From contig NC_134464.1 in assembly GCF_047948215.1 (NCBI RefSeq), positions 37,889,020-37,953,019 on the forward strand: DNA of 64,000 nt, read 5' to 3'. This document shows, piece after piece, positions 1 to 10,448 of this stretch. This DNA comes from Lycorma delicatula (lineage: Eukaryota; Arthropoda; Insecta; Hemiptera; Fulgoridae). Below the pieces are notes generated by a model that ran no database searches, was not told the origin of the DNA, and was given only the letters and a program-made list of their open reading frames with translations. The position numbers were made by a program, and so were the translations under genes. Position 1 is the first letter of the stretch. The number at the start of each line of letters is the position of its first letter.

Positions 1-260
1 CTAATCGTTTAACTCCTCGGGTACACTCTTGATCGACCGGATTTTGGTCATCCGGAAATTAATTCGTTTATAGCCTTGTGTTTTGATCCCACTCACCCGA
101 CGTAAAACGTACTGATCCGATATTTCGCTAAATACGCTCAAATCTGTGCGCTAGCGATTACCGCGTCAAGGTGCATCAGAAATGTACAACGAGGCCTCGA
201 GTCATTGTCTGTGATTAGGCATCGACCTCACTCCCAAACACTGATCAGAGCAAAGAGAGA
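1..260. other. CpG-rich island, function unknown
   Basis: This stretch holds many CpG dinucleotides (for example in gatcgaccgg, acccgacgtaaaacg, gcgctagcgattaccgcg) in a window that is otherwise strongly CpG-poor. CpG retention in insect DNA often marks unmethylated promoters or first exons, or a young repeat. No convincing coding frame or splice pattern was found. It could be the promoter region of a neighbouring gene that starts left of the window. Confidence 0.35.
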
Positions 261-898
261 AGGGTATGTTTTTATGAGAGGCTTACTAACTTTGTAAATC
301 TGTTTCGAGGACTTTGAGTAAATTAAATCGTAGGACAAAACTGAGGTTGTTGCAGTCAACACTTGTTTTGTTAGCACGAGGATAGTATTTTTGACGTTTA
401 AAGACACAAACAAAAATGATTTGAGTGCATCGTCTAATTGAAGTTAGATATAGGGAGAATTTTCGTGGAAACCTTCGGTATTAACAAAGGCCGGACCTAA
501 TATATCCCATTTAATAAAAAATATTACGTCTGGAAATTAATTTATAACAAAATTCATTTTATATTTAGGTATTTTCACCTATATTAATTAACAAATTAAT
601 ACCTTATTCTGTGTTAAAGAACATAATTTTACCAAATTTTTTTCTTAACTGAAAAAATTAAATAACGGTGCAAAAAACGAAAGAAGTCTGTTAATTTTCG
701 ACTACATCGGTAATTTTGATGACGTAATTTGTTTTTATTAAATAGTATTTTAATACATGTAAAAGTAAAAAAATCGTTTTGAAATTGGTTCCTTCTTTTA
801 TTTTAAATTCAAATATATATTTTAAAGCGATTATATATTAAAGATTACTAAGTTACGTCAGGAGGGATTCATTAGAACAATTAAACAACTGTAATACA
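261..898. other. AT-rich spacer, nothing recognised
   Basis: Low-complexity AT-rich DNA. The minus-strand reading frame at 228-413 has no recognisable features and is probably chance. Confidence 0.5.
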
Positions 899-1088
899 AT
901 TGACCAATCAGAAACACAGAAAGGTAATTAACTTGTTTTTCTATTCTTATAACAAACAAAGTTGTTTGTCAAAATTTTAACGTTGGACGGATAAGAAATG
1001 TCACGAGGGAGTCGCTCGGGTCTGTAACGAAACTCTCCGATATGATTGACCAATCAGAAACGCAGTACGGTAATTAACTTGTTTTTCA
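899..1088 (+). repeat. Two direct repeats carrying CCAAT motifs
   Basis: A segment of about 44 bp at 899-942 recurs at 1045-1088, 146 bp later, with only a few mismatches. Both copies begin with attgaccaatcag, which contains a CCAAT box, and continue through ggtaattaacttgttttt. The spacer and the DNA after it (to about 1190) are CpG-rich. The arrangement resembles a duplicated proximal promoter module, but no transcript start or ORF could be tied to it. Confidence 0.5.
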
Positions 1089-1189
1089 ATATCTTGTAAC
1101 CTCATACGAAGTAAAAGACAGTATCGCCGAACTCGTTGAACTGTGTACATCTGTGGTAACTTGAACAATCTTCTAGACTGGATAACCAC

Positions 1190-2422
1190 ATAATTTAGGA
1201 CATTATTTTAAAGTGAGGGACATTTATTTTATTGCATACAACATAGTTTTATTTTTTTTTTAATATATCGGTTTTAAATTAAACATTTTTTTTCTTAATT
1301 ACAGTTTAATGAAAATTAAATTTTAACCTAGAATTTTTAAAGCACGTTACTACAGTTTATATGATGATCTTTTTTACGAAATTTCTTTTTAATTTAAAAT
1401 CTTGATGATTTTCATCAAGATGAAATCAAGATGATTTTCTTTTTTAATTTAAAATCTATTCTAGATAAATAATAATCTTCCATTTTACTAAATTTGGTTT
1501 ATTCAAAAAAAAAAGGGGGGGTTATGTAATCTTTTTTGAAATGGATACATCAACGTGGCAAAATTTTTATAAAATTAATTACCGATGAATTTTATGTAGG
1601 AACTAAAATGAATTTTATTCAAGAAAATGCTATAAAATGTATTATTATTTTCAATAATTTTATAGGAATTACCTAATTTTTATATTACATCTGGATAGAT
1701 TACATGTATAAATAGTTAAGTGTAATCTATATGTACTGAATAAACAAGTTTTTTCTTGCGCTTGGCTACCTTTAATGTCTACTGAAAATAAGTACAAATA
1801 CCTTAGTACAATGAATATCTTGTAGGAACTATCAAATTTTATAGTTTCATGTATCAAATACTTTAATTATTATTGCTGAAACAGGAAATATTTTTTAGAA
1901 ACTGTATTAAAAGAACAGTTTGTATTTTGAATTAGGAAAATAACAATGTGCAGTTTTATATCATATTTAAAATACACTTATTCCTTTTTAGTTTTTCAGA
2001 TCATAATAATTGTGTTGTCTCCCCGCTAGAACAATCAGAATCTTCTTTCATACAAAATCATTGAACTAAATCTTTTTGGAGATCCACACATTTTCACATC
2101 TACGATGTTCAATTTCTTTTTTCTGTAATTCTCTAGAAAATTCTAGAAATAAAAGCCCCAATTATCACTTGTACAAACATTTTCCATTATTACATAAGTA
2201 TTCTTCATTTATTTCTCAAGAGTTTATAATAATAAGAAATTATCTTTTATCTTAATTAAAGATAATTTAAAATTTATTTTTGTTTCCCATATTTCTAAAT
2301 TTTTCCTGGACGTCAGTTGTAGTTAACTGCATTCATTTCTGGGTCTCTCGATTGTAACCTGAAAAAGAAATCTTTTGTAAAGCTGTTTTATTGTGTAATC
2401 AACCAAACCTGTTTTAGCTAAA
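1190..2422. other. AT-rich spacer, nothing recognised
   Basis: Homopolymer-rich AT sequence with a local imperfect duplication of ttttaatttaaaatct near 1387-1455. No coding or mobile signature was seen. Confidence 0.5.
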
Positions 2423-2428
2423 TTTATT
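2423..2428 (-). promoter_or_regulatory. Candidate poly(A) signal AATAAA
   Basis: On the minus strand AATAAA lies about 20 bases after the stop codon of the candidate terminal exon at 2448-2560. This spacing suits a 3' end signal. The motif is common by chance in such AT-rich DNA. Confidence 0.25.
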
Positions 2429-2447
2429 TTAATTTTTTTTCAGCTCA

Positions 2448-2560
2448 CTAATAAATAAAAACAGAATATTCAAATCCAAATAATACTTGTTCTAATCCAT
2501 TTTCATTTGATGCATTACCATTTGTAGTGAATTGCCAACCGGCACTCAAATTTCTGAATA
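2448..2560 (-). CDS. Candidate terminal exon of the NPC2-like gene
   Basis: On the minus strand a good acceptor (pyrimidine-rich, ttacag) precedes 113 nt that stay open to a TAG stop. In one frame they read FRNLSAGWQF, then an Asn-rich linker, then EQVLFGFEYSVFIY. Trp followed by a polar loop and a final strand of LF-x-x-E-x-x-V-x-I type is how NPC2/ML proteins end. The family's usual final Cys is Gly here. Exon 3 ends in phase 0 at its best donor (GTAAGT), which would hit a stop here; the overlapping donor four bases on (GTAAAT) gives phase 1 and an in-frame join, for a product of about 174 residues. The 43-kb intron and lack of transcript evidence keep this tentative. A 36-codon open frame alone is not significant. 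Confidence 0.35.
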
Positions 2561-2563
2561 CTG

Positions 2564-5029
2564 TAATACAATCAAAAAAGTTTAATCTTATTTTTTAATT
2601 ATTTTCAAGCAGGTGCAAATTTTTTATTTATTCTGATTATACAGATGACTAGGTAGAAAGAAAAAATAAGGGCATAATTTTTTAATTACTCATTTTTCTT
2701 CTAAGTGAATTTTATTCTACGCTTTAATATATTTTTTATGTAATTCTTAACTTTGTTAGGTTAGATACTTTAGCAGTTAAGGTACTGATGTCATATATCT
2801 CTTTTGTCACCACATTCATATAAAAAAGTTAGCGAATTATTCAAAATAATTTCTTCATTGAAATCATTTACAATTTTTTACTCTGCTTTTTCTTTCAGTT
2901 ACAATTATTTTACTGAATTTATGTATAGCCATTTGTAAAACTTCATACAGGAAGAAAAATACAATCCCAGTTTATATTCATACTTTTAAGAAAATAGTCA
3001 AATGATCATATACTGTAAAGGTTCCATTTATTTTCATAATAACAAGTAGTACACTGTAATTTTGTTCTTTATGTGAATTCTCTATTTTGTAATGTAATTC
3101 AAATAATACAATTTTTCAAAAATATTAGTTTCCTAACCTTTTAATTAAATATTTAAATTTAACCTCTTTGGAGAGAGATAAATGTTTTTACTATGTATAT
3201 TTCGTATACAAATTATGTTTACACGGTTTTATTGGCTCAAACAGTAATTTTAATAATATACATAAAATAATTAGGTAGCTTGTAATTGCATGTACTTGTT
3301 GCGTAGCTAGTAATTTCATGTAGCTTGTAATTGCATTTTCTTTTTATGTAGCTTAGAAATATAACTGTTTTATCATAAAAAATAGTTTTACTAACATTGA
3401 CTAACATTAATTACACTAATTAATTTAAGTTTAGTTGATGGGTATTTTATGTATATCATTCATTCTGCTGTATTTGAGTTGAATATCTAAATTTAAATGT
3501 AATATAAATTGATTATCAATTATTAAATTATAACTGGGTCTTCAAAGAGGTTAAATTATAATTGATTTTAATGAAGAAGGTGGTTTAATAAACCACTTAA
3601 CAGGCTTTTTATACAATTTTTCCAGTATTCTTTAAATTAATTATTTTTACAGCAATTTTTTTTTAAATAAGGAGAAATTTGTGATTTGCTAATTCATAGT
3701 ATTGGCTTTGTTCAATCATATTTGATCTGTTTATGTAAAACATCCTTGCATCTTATTTTCTTTGTGGATTCACTTTTATTTTATAATTATCCTAAGTAAT
3801 TTCTTAAATAAATAACCATATTTAACAAAAAAATTAATTCTAAAATGACCCTTTGATTATCTACATATAAACAAATTTAAGAACACAAATCAGATTTTTT
3901 GGCATTCGTTTAAAAAAAACTTTTCACCCTAACCATCTAATGTTAAATAAAACTATTTTTGACACCATCAAACAGTATTTGAAAGTATACTGGACTTCTA
4001 CAGAGAACCATCAAGGAACTATTACAGTATATCCATCAGGAATCATTTTAGTTCTATTTAAAAGGCCTATCACTATTACCGTTGACATTTTTACAACCTA
4101 AAAATACACTATATTAAACCTTTTATATGAGCAAATTATATATATATAAACCCCCTGGTTTTAGTCTTCTAGAATATATGCCATATCTTGCCTGGTGGTT
4201 ATCCACTGAAATTATTAGTTTATTTCTATAAATGTATATTTTTTATAAACAATTTTCCAAAACCATGTAAAACTGAAATCGAGCACATTCTCTATCTTAT
4301 ACGGGATTAGAATTTGTAATTTAATTGGTACCTGTCACCTGCTATTAAATCATTCTGCACCTCCCACTGTTCACATATAGAATTTCTTTGTAATTATATT
4401 TCATATTGTTGATGAAAAAAGACCTCCTTATTGATTACTGAATAATAAAATTTAATTTTTTCTATAATCCTACAGATACAGGTAACTTCAATATTACATT
4501 TAGTATTTGCATTATTACCCCCTTTTCACTTGCATTGTCATTAATCGTAACTTGATCCATTTGCTATTCATTAGCAACTTTACCTTTTTTTCAATAATAT
4601 AAATTATAGACTTTTAATTCCAACCAGGATTGGCAATATTATGCTGTGAAAATGCATTCTTAGAGAATCTTAAATGGGATAATCAAGAGGTCTGGATAGT
4701 AATGCATACACCTGCACAGGTACAAAAGGGAAAAAAAGAAATATGAAAAATACAAGTAAATTCATTATGATTAAAGACTCTATGAGTAATTGATTTCTTC
4801 GAAAAATCTTCTATTTTTAATATTGAAAATAAAAGAAAAATCCCTTAAGTTATATTTCTTCAAATCGATATCATTTTTCTGTTGAAATTATGAAACAAAA
4901 ATCTTCTGGTTAATATTTCCCTAGTTCAGTCTTCTAATTGGGTTTCATTTTTAGAAATACAGTTTCAAATTATTTAACTGTAACACACAGATTAGATTGT
5001 ATATACAGACAGAAAATTTGATATGTCAT
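2564..5029. other. AT-rich spacer, nothing recognised
   Basis: No coding signature. Short local repeats occur, such as the repeated gtagcttgtaattgca near 3275-3340 and an AT microsatellite near 4137-4148. Confidence 0.5.
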
Positions 5030-7640
5030 GCAAGTCTGATATGCTCTGAAACACTTCACGGTGTATTGTTATAATTTTTTTATCAACTTAGCAAGTCTAG
5101 TATGCTCTGAAACAGTTCAGGGGGTATGGTTTTAAATTTTTGATCAACTTAGCAAGTCTGATATGCTCTGAAACACTTCAGGGTGTATTGTTATAAATTT
5201 TTGATCAACTTAGCAAGTCTGATATGCTCTGAAACAGTTCAGGGTGTATGGTTTTAAATTTTTTATCAACTTAGCAAGTCATATGCTCTGAAACAGTTCA
5301 GGGTGTATTGTTATAAATTTTTGTTCAACTTAGCAAGTCTGATATGCTCTGAAACAGTTCAGGGAGTATTGTTATAAATTTTTGATCAACTTAGCAAGTC
5401 TGATATGCTCTGAAACACTTCAGGGTGTATTGTTATAAATTTTTTATCAACTTAGCAAGTCTGATATGCTCTGAAACAGTTCAGGGTGTATTGTTATAAA
5501 TTTTTGATCAACTTAGCAAGTCTGATATGCTCTGAAACACTTCAGGGTGTATGGTTTTAAATTCTTGATCAACTTAGCAAGTCTGATATGCTCTCAAACA
5601 CTTCAGGGTGTATTGTTATAAATTTTTGATCAACTTAGCAAGTCTGATATGCTCTGAAACAGTTCAGGATGTATGGTTTTAAATTTTTTATCAACTTAGC
5701 AAGTCTGATATGCTCTGAAACACTTCAGGGTGTATTGTTATAAATTTTTTATCAACTTAGCAAGTCTGATATGCTCTGAAACAGTTCAGGGTGTATTGTT
5801 ATAAATTTTTGATCAACTTAACAAGTCTGATATGCTCTGAAACACTTCAGGGTGTATTGTTATAAATTTTTGATCAACTTAGCAAGTCTGATATGCTCTG
5901 AAACACTTCAGGGTGTATTGTTATAAATTTTTGATCAACTTAGCAAGTCTGATATGCTCTGAAACAGTTCAGGGTGTATTGTTATAAATTTTTGATCAAC
6001 TTAGCAAGTCTGATATGCTCTCAAACACTTCAGGGTGTATTGTTATAAATTTTTGATCAACTTAGCAAGTCTGATCTGCTCTGAAACAGTTAAGGGTGTA
6101 TGGTTTTAAATTTTTTATCAACTTAGCAAGTCTGATATGCTCTGAAACACTTTAGGGTGTATTGTTATAAATTTTTGATCAACTTAACAAGTCTGATATG
6201 CTCTGAAACATTTTAGGGTGTATTGTTATAAATTTTTGATCAACTTAACAAGTCTGATATGCTCTGAAACACTTCAGTGTGTATTGTTATACATTTTTGA
6301 TCAACTTAACAAGTCTGATATGCTCTGAAACACTTCAGGGTGTATTGTTATACATTTTTGATCAACTTAGCAAGTCTGATATGCTCTGAAACAGTTCAGG
6401 GTGTATTGTTATAAATTTTTGATCAACTTAGCAAGTCTGATATGCTCTGAAACACTTCAGGGTGTATGGTTTTAAATTCTTGATCAACTTAGCAAGTCTG
6501 ATATGCTCTGAAACAGTTCAGGGTGTATTGTTATAAATTTTTGATCAACTTAACAAGTCTGATATGCTCTGAAACACTTCAGGGTGTATTGTTATAAATT
6601 TTTGATCAACTTAGCAAGTCTGATATGCTCTGAAACACTTCAGGGTGTATTGTTATAAATTTTTGATCAACTTAGCAAGTCTGATATGCTCTGAAACAGT
6701 TCAGGGTGTATTGTTATAAATTTTTGATCAACTTAGCAAGTCTGATATGCTCTCAAACACTTCAGGGTGTATTGTTATAAATTTTTGATCAACTTAGCAA
6801 GTCTGATCTGCTCTGAAACAGTTAAGGGTGTATGGTTTTAAATTTTTTATCAACTTAGCAAGTCTGATATGCTCTGAAACACTCTAGGGTGTATTGTTAT
6901 AAATTTTTGATCAACTTAACAAGTCTGATATGCTCTGAAACACTTTAGGGTGTATTGTTATAAATTTTTGATCAACTTAACAAGTCTGATATGCTCTGAA
7001 ACACTTAAGGGTGTATTGTTATACATTTTTGATCAACTTAGCAAGTCTGATATGCTCTGAAACACTTCAGGGTGTATTGTTTTAAATTTTTGATCAACTT
7101 AGCAAGTCTGATATGCTCTGAAACACTTCAGGGTGTATTGTTATAAATTTTTGATCAACTTAGCAAGTCTGATATGCCCTGAAACAGTTCAGGGTGTATG
7201 GTTTTAAATTTTTGATCAACTTAGCAAGTCTGATATGCTCTGAAACAGTTCAGGGTGTATTGTTTTAAATTTTTGATCAACTTAGCAAGTCTGATATGCT
7301 CTGAAACACTTCAGGGTGTATTGTTATAAATTTTTGATCAACTTAGCCTGTCTGATATGCTCTGAAACAGTTCAGGGTGTATGGTTTTAAATTTTTGATC
7401 AACTTAGCAAGTCATATGCTCTGAAACAGTTCAGGGTGTATTGTTATAAATTTTTGATCAACTTAGCAAGTCTAATATGCTCTGAAACAGTTCAGGGTGT
7501 ATTATTTTAGATTGTTGCTTCACACGAAGCAAATCTTATATGCTGTGACAGTAAAGGGTATATTATTTCAACGTTTTCCTTAACGGGTAGGAGATTCAAT
7601 GTGCTCTTGCACAGTTCCGGGTGTATTATTCTCATCTTAG
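5030..7640. repeat. Tandem array of a 61-bp repeat (about 41 units)
   Basis: The monomer is 61 bp and can be read as gcaagtctgatatgctctga, aacacttcagggtgtattgt, tataaatttttgatcaactt, a. About 41 units run from 5030 to about 7510. Two strongly diverged units follow to about 7640. Units vary mainly at a few places: cacttcag or cagttcag, attgttataaa or atggttttaaa, and gcaag or acaag. Each unit holds CTGAA-N4-TTCAG, a small hairpin whose commonest variant base lies in the loop. Two units near the array ends (about 5275 and 7409) share a 3-base deletion. A seven-unit block starting at 5820 is repeated at 6552, exactly 732 bp (12 units) later, sharing rare variants such as gatctg and gctctcaaac. 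The array is non-coding; it is a minisatellite or short satellite. Confidence 0.97.
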
Positions 7641-7739
7641 CTTATCAGTTACCTAATATGATACACAATTATTTTTAATTATAATTCTTGATTACATATT
7701 GACATTGTAAATATCTATGTTGTATGCAATGAATAGTTT

Positions 7740-7840
7740 TCGCAAGTGCCGGGTACATAAAGCATTCGTGCCGCGTCAACCGCGTCGCGACCGTACTTCA
7801 TCATCCCGATATCGTTCATCGGGTTCGGTTGGGGGGGTGC
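7740..7840. other. Short CpG-rich island beside the satellite
   Basis: About 100 bp with a dense CpG run (gtgccgcgtcaaccgcgtcg) and a small inverted repeat CCCGAT at 7805-7810 with ATCGGG at 7818-7823, then a G-run. It contrasts sharply with the AT-rich flanks. No ORF or known repeat family was recognised. It may be a remnant of an older element or a regulatory island. Confidence 0.4.
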
Positions 7841-9301
7841 TGTGTATATAAATGTGTCAATATATTGGGGGGTGATATATAAATATGTTAATGTTAGAAA
7901 TAGTTATTCATATAATTCATAATATTTAGTTATTCTATGTTTATTATGTTTCTTTGTGTTTTCAGCTCATCGCTACACTACCAGTGGCTGAAGTCCTCCT
8001 TAACTCAATTTAAATTCATAAAAAATTCAGTTTAATAATTTAAATTTTTATTTTAATTTTAAATTTAATCGCATAAAATTTTTTTTTTTAGTTTAAATTG
8101 CTTTATAAAATTTTATTTGAAATATTAATGAGTGGGTTTTTAAAATTACCTTTTTTGTAAATTATTTAAATTTTGTTCATTTCATTGACAAAATTAATCA
8201 TTTAAATAAGTTCAAGAAATTAAAAAAATAAGTAAATATATAGAGGCAATTTCTTAATTAAATGCTTTTAAATCTGGTTCATGTAGGATATAATGTTTAT
8301 TTTTAATTTTTTTTTTATTTGATATATATTATATTACATAAGCTTTTTCTTAAATTTTTTTGGTAGGTGTTAATCAAATTGAAGGTTAGAGCATATTTAT
8401 ATCTAATTACAGTTTTAAGAATTTTTTATTTTTTATTTTATTTGAAATATTTTAAATTTTGAATACCCTTTGCATTCCCCAATCTGCATTCAGCCAACCA
8501 GCTTCAGAGAAGATGCATGCTTGCATGTTAGTTTAATTTTTTCAAACCAGAGTCAGCTGATTTTAGAGGTGCCATAATAAATTATTTCACTTTATTTGCT
8601 TTTTTTTATTAAAACAATTAACTTAGTTGCAAAATTTACCAATTTTTTGTGGTAAAAACCTAAGTAGAATGATTATTTGAAAAAAATCCATCTACCATAA
8701 CAGTAATCCAAATTACTTCAAAATTTAATAATTTTTTTATGTAATATATTTGCCTTGCATATTAAAAAGGCGTGTACTGATTCTGGTTTTTAGTGTGTAA
8801 TTATTTTATTTTCACATATTTTGAAATTGTGGGGTAAATAAAGTGATTGGTGAAAATAAAGTGTGAAATTAAAGTGCGATCAATATCAAAGTGAGAAATT
8901 AACATTATCTTCCTCACTACAAAAATGTACAAACTATAAATAAAAATGAGACTAGAAATAATACAGATTACCAGATTACATTCCACATCTCATCAACTCT
9001 TCACTTCATGCTGCATCCTATTTCTTCAGACTACCAGATCGACCGATTCTTTCAGCTGCTCGATTGGATTTGATCTTTGGATTAGCCTTGGCGATAAATG
9101 TATAGCTGTGTTGCCAAATGGTAAAATATTAAGGTACTACTAATTCTTTACTACACCATATAATTTCATGATAATACTAGTATTTATTAAGACTCCATCC
9201 GTTTATGTAATGTTTAGCTTCAGTTAGAGCAACCAAGTATTGGAGATACTCACTCTGTGAATTCAACCGGCCATTATCACTTGCCTTGTACCAGGGGCCA
9301 A
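7841..9301. other. AT-rich spacer, nothing recognised
   Basis: No coding signature was found. The short plus-strand frame at 8946-9143 has no recognisable domain. The motif aaagtg recurs several times near 8838-8902. Confidence 0.45.
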
Positions 9302-9315
9302 GGTCAGGGCATTAG

Positions 9316-9591
9316 CCCACTGTGGCTAGTCTAGTGGTAACTCGTCATTGCAAGTCAAATGATTTCAAAGTTGAGAGTTCTAAGGTTCAAATCCTAGTAA
9401 AGACTTTTAAATGGATTTGAATATTAGATTGTGGATATTAGTGTTCTTTCACGGTAGGGTTTCAATTAACCACACATTTCAGGAATAGTCGATGTGAGAC
9501 TGAACAAAACTACACTTAATTTGCATTCATACATATCATCTTCTTAAGTAATACCTTATGGTGGTTCCCGAGGCTAAACAGAAAAAGAGCG
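9316..9591 (+). mobile_element. tRNA-derived SINE, family A, with target-site duplication
   Basis: The head resembles a tRNA promoter: a box A-like tggctagtctagtgg, then a box B-like ggttcaaatcc. The body (tttcaattaaccacacat, catacatatcat) and tail (cgaggctaaacagaaaaag) match the minus-strand copy at 51644-51968. The element is flanked by ggtcagggcattag (9302-9315) and ggtcaggccattag (9592-9605), a 14-bp target-site duplication with one mismatch. It is non-autonomous and presumably was mobilised by a LINE. The divergence from the other copy suggests moderate age. Confidence 0.9.
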
Positions 9592-9605
9592 GGTCAGGCC
9601 ATTAG

Positions 9606-10076
9606 TTTAGACTCCAGTTTATATCACTGATAGGTAACTTTCTCTTTTGATACTGCAGGTACTTTTATTTCTAAAATTTTAGGTAGATCTGTCATTAAAT
9701 GTCATGCGAAACACAGAAATTTTGTGTGGCAAATTACAACATAATGCAATAAAGGAAAAAACAGTATAATAAAGAAAAGAAACTTAATAGTGTTACATAT
9801 CAAGAAATGCCAGTATCTGGTCAATGCCTAATTTGTCTCTGATAAATATTTTATTTGAAATATAAACCACCAAAACAAAGTAATTAGATAAGTTACACTT
9901 GCCATATTAATTTCCACCGACTGTTTTTTTTGCAGTACCTTGCATCTCCAGTATGTATTAAATTCTATTTTTATTACATTAAAACTTATTTGTTTTAATG
10001 ATATCTATTTTTTATGATAAGTTATGTTATCTTTTGTGAAATTTTAAATGATATTACGAACCTAATTAGGGTATAC
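9606..10076. other. AT-rich spacer, nothing recognised
   Basis: No coding or repeat signature beyond AT richness. Confidence 0.5.
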
Positions 10077-10188
10077 AACATACCCTATTGTAGAGGTACA
10101 ATGTATACCAAAATGAAACGACTAGCACTAAATAGGGAATCTTAAAGAGCTGCATCAAAAACCAGTCAAATGACCTAAGACAAAAAAA
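10077..10188 (+). mobile_element. 3'-terminal stub of an RTE LINE, opposite to the full copy
   Basis: The segment matches the reverse complement of about 10440-10540, the 3' end of the RTE element that follows. Shared pieces include aaatgaaacgactagcacta, gatgcagctc-type sequence in reverse, and ccagtcaaatgac before an A-run. Only the last 110 bases or so remain, as expected for heavy 5' truncation. It lies head-to-head in 3' polarity with the long copy, so the two form an inverted repeat around a spacer of about 250 bp. Confidence 0.85.
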
Positions 10189-10402
10189 TGAACATAAATG
10201 TACTGTGAAAATTTATAATTATTTAATTAAATAAAATATTTATAATTTACACAAAAATAATACAAATAAATTAAAAAGAATAAGATATAATATAATAGCA
10301 AGTGAAGGTGTAAGATACTGCACAAACCGGTTATTGGAACATAAGTATAAATAATCTAATTACTGTGTTTAGGTGATTTAAATTTCATATAATGTTAAAT
10401 TT

Positions 10403-10427
10403 TATATATATATATATATATATATAT
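10403..10427. repeat. (TA)n microsatellite at the RTE 3' end
   Basis: About 12 TA dinucleotides directly follow the A-run at the 3' end of the minus-strand RTE element. RTE-type LINEs commonly end in short simple repeats, so this may be part of the element tail or its insertion site. The 5' flank (13720-13742) is also TA-rich. Confidence 0.85.
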
Positions 10428-10448
10428 GTATTTTTTTTTTTTTTGTCT

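Noticed and set aside
2280..2376. A minus-strand acceptor followed by VTIERPRNECS and a stop, in phase 0, as the last NPC2-like exon.
   Set aside because: It would give only 11 residues and lacks the Trp and final strand of the family; the exon at 2448-2560 fits better in content although it needs the alternative donor.
5030..7510. The satellite motif ctgatatgctctgaaac resembles the hammerhead ribozyme core (CUGAUGA...GAAA).
   Set aside because: The invariant G and A after CUGAU are replaced by A and T, and the required helix III and cleavage site are not visible, so a hammerhead fold is not supported.
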